Shown: positions 6,134-6,558 of the stretch, in pieces
Numbering within the stretch: the stretch's first letter is position 1
Layout: each line of letters starts with the position of its first letter
Program-made: the position numbers and the translations under genes
Source: Maribacter sp.
Lineage (GTDB): Bacteria > Bacteroidota > Bacteroidia > Flavobacteriales > Flavobacteriaceae
Direction: 5' to 3'
NCBI GenBank assembly: GCA_018679695.1
Contig: JAHHKH010000057.1
Coordinates: forward strand, 1 to 6,558
DNA: 6,558 nt
Notes under the pieces: generated by a model
What the model saw: only the letters and a program-made list of their open reading frames with translations
What the model was told of the DNA's origin: nothing
Databases searched by the model: none

Positions 6134-6558
6134 TCAGTCATTGGTCATAATGAACAGAGGAAGCATTTCAAAGTTTTTATAATACGGATGTAGTTTTTCA
6201 CGATTATAGAACTTATCAACATTTACAAACTTCTTGGTTTCTGTGACAACTTCAATTGGGACATGGTCATAGCGCCCATTTTTCAATACGACCATGCGAC
6301 CATTTATTCCTTTCAGCAATAAATCGAGTGCAAGGTTGCCATAGGCGGTTGGTACTACAGAATCGATAAAATCAGGGTCTCCACAGCGTACCATGTATCC
6401 TAGTTTCTGATTGATGACATTTACCCGGTTTCCATTATTATATTTTGGAGAGATCCTCTTTAATGCAAGTGAGACTTCATCCCCAATTCCCCCAAGCTTT
6501 GCATGGCCAAAGGCATCTTTTTCAATACCCTCATATTTCATTTCACCCCCTTCGAATG
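6134..6558 (-). CDS. pfkA: 6-phosphofructokinase, C-terminal part (cut by window edge)
   Basis: The last 141 codons of a leftward gene that begins beyond the right edge. The enzyme phosphorylates fructose 6-phosphate to fructose 1,6-bisphosphate, the committed step of glycolysis. The segment KLGYMVRCGDPDFID aligns with the conserved LGHIQRGGSP substrate-binding motif of E. coli PfkA; its Arg binds the sugar phosphate, and the second Gly-equivalent position here reads RCG instead of RGG. AYGNLALDLLLKGINGRMV and the following KNGRYDHVPI match the next helix and strand, and the tail ends FEMLPLFIMTND. An EKDAFGHAKLGGIGDEVS segment precedes it. Because an ATG at 6541 lies inside a reading frame that continues to the edge (FEGGE before it), it is internal and not the start. 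Whether the phosphate donor is ATP or pyrophosphate depends on N-terminal residues outside the window. Confidence 0.9.
   Translation of the reverse strand, partial: FEGGEMKYEGIEKDAFGHAKLGGIGDEVSLALKRISPKYNNGNRVNVINQKLGYMVRCGDPDFIDSVVPTAYGNLALDLLLKGINGRMVVLKNGRYDHVPIEVVTETKKFVNVDKFYNREKLHPYYKNFEMLPLFIMTND

Noticed and set aside
6539..6556. ATG at 6541 preceded by a strong Shine-Dalgarno-like GAAGGGGGTGAA, read as a gene start
   Set aside because: The frame continues upstream to the window edge, the protein is only the C-terminal part of a phosphofructokinase, and Bacteroidetes generally do not rely on Shine-Dalgarno sites.
1..6558. A hidden novel system such as a defence island, CRISPR array, mobile element or RNA gene
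   Set aside because: All coding space is filled by recognisable envelope and metabolic genes, and the two intergenic gaps of 131 and 163 bp show no repeats, boundaries or conserved RNA features of such systems.

Overview
The window looks like chromosomal DNA of a Flavobacteriaceae-type Bacteroidetes bacterium. The supports are an AT-leaning composition, a lack of Shine-Dalgarno sites, Bacteroidetes-style promoter words (TAnnTTTG) in the divergent intergenic region, and protein types typical of that group: a Bacteroidetes LptD, an MCE protein ending in a NPKRYVNVSVFGKK-like motif, and an AmiC-type amidase with a SPOR-like tail. I identified everything by reading motifs, not by database search.

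Layout. Positions 1-2664 hold a leftward cluster, read from the amidase outward: a periplasmic N-acetylmuramoyl-L-alanine amidase (1336-2664), then an MlaD/MCE-family lipid-transport protein (312-1280), then the start of a membrane-anchored (Fe-S)-binding protein (1-311, cut by the window edge). The MCE stop and the Fe-S start are directly adjacent (TAAATG), so these two are very likely co-transcribed. A 131-bp divergent intergenic region (2665-2795) carries candidate promoters for both directions. Rightward from it run the outer-membrane LPS-assembly protein LptD (2796-5486) and, 73 bp later, the small enamine/imine deaminase RidA (5560-5970). A 163-bp convergent intergenic region (5971-6133) contains a short direct repeat at the ridA stop and a nested inverted repeat that may be a bidirectional terminator. 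The window ends in the C-terminal part of a leftward 6-phosphofructokinase (6134-6558, cut by the edge).

How the genes fit together. Three of the six genes serve the cell envelope: LptD inserts LPS in the outer leaflet, the MCE protein is expected to move phospholipids between the membranes, and the amidase cuts peptidoglycan. They share one divergent regulatory region, which suggests coordinated envelope growth. RidA and phosphofructokinase are metabolic housekeeping genes. The Fe-S protein is a probable membrane redox protein whose link with the MCE gene is unexplained.

I find no mobile element, CRISPR array, RNA gene, toxin-antitoxin or defence module, and no strong candidate for an undescribed system. 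The observations worth a second look are modest: the tight Fe-S/MCE coupling, two adjacent transcription units that both rely on TTG starts, an LptD with a single cysteine inside an acidic insert, and the repeats downstream of ridA.
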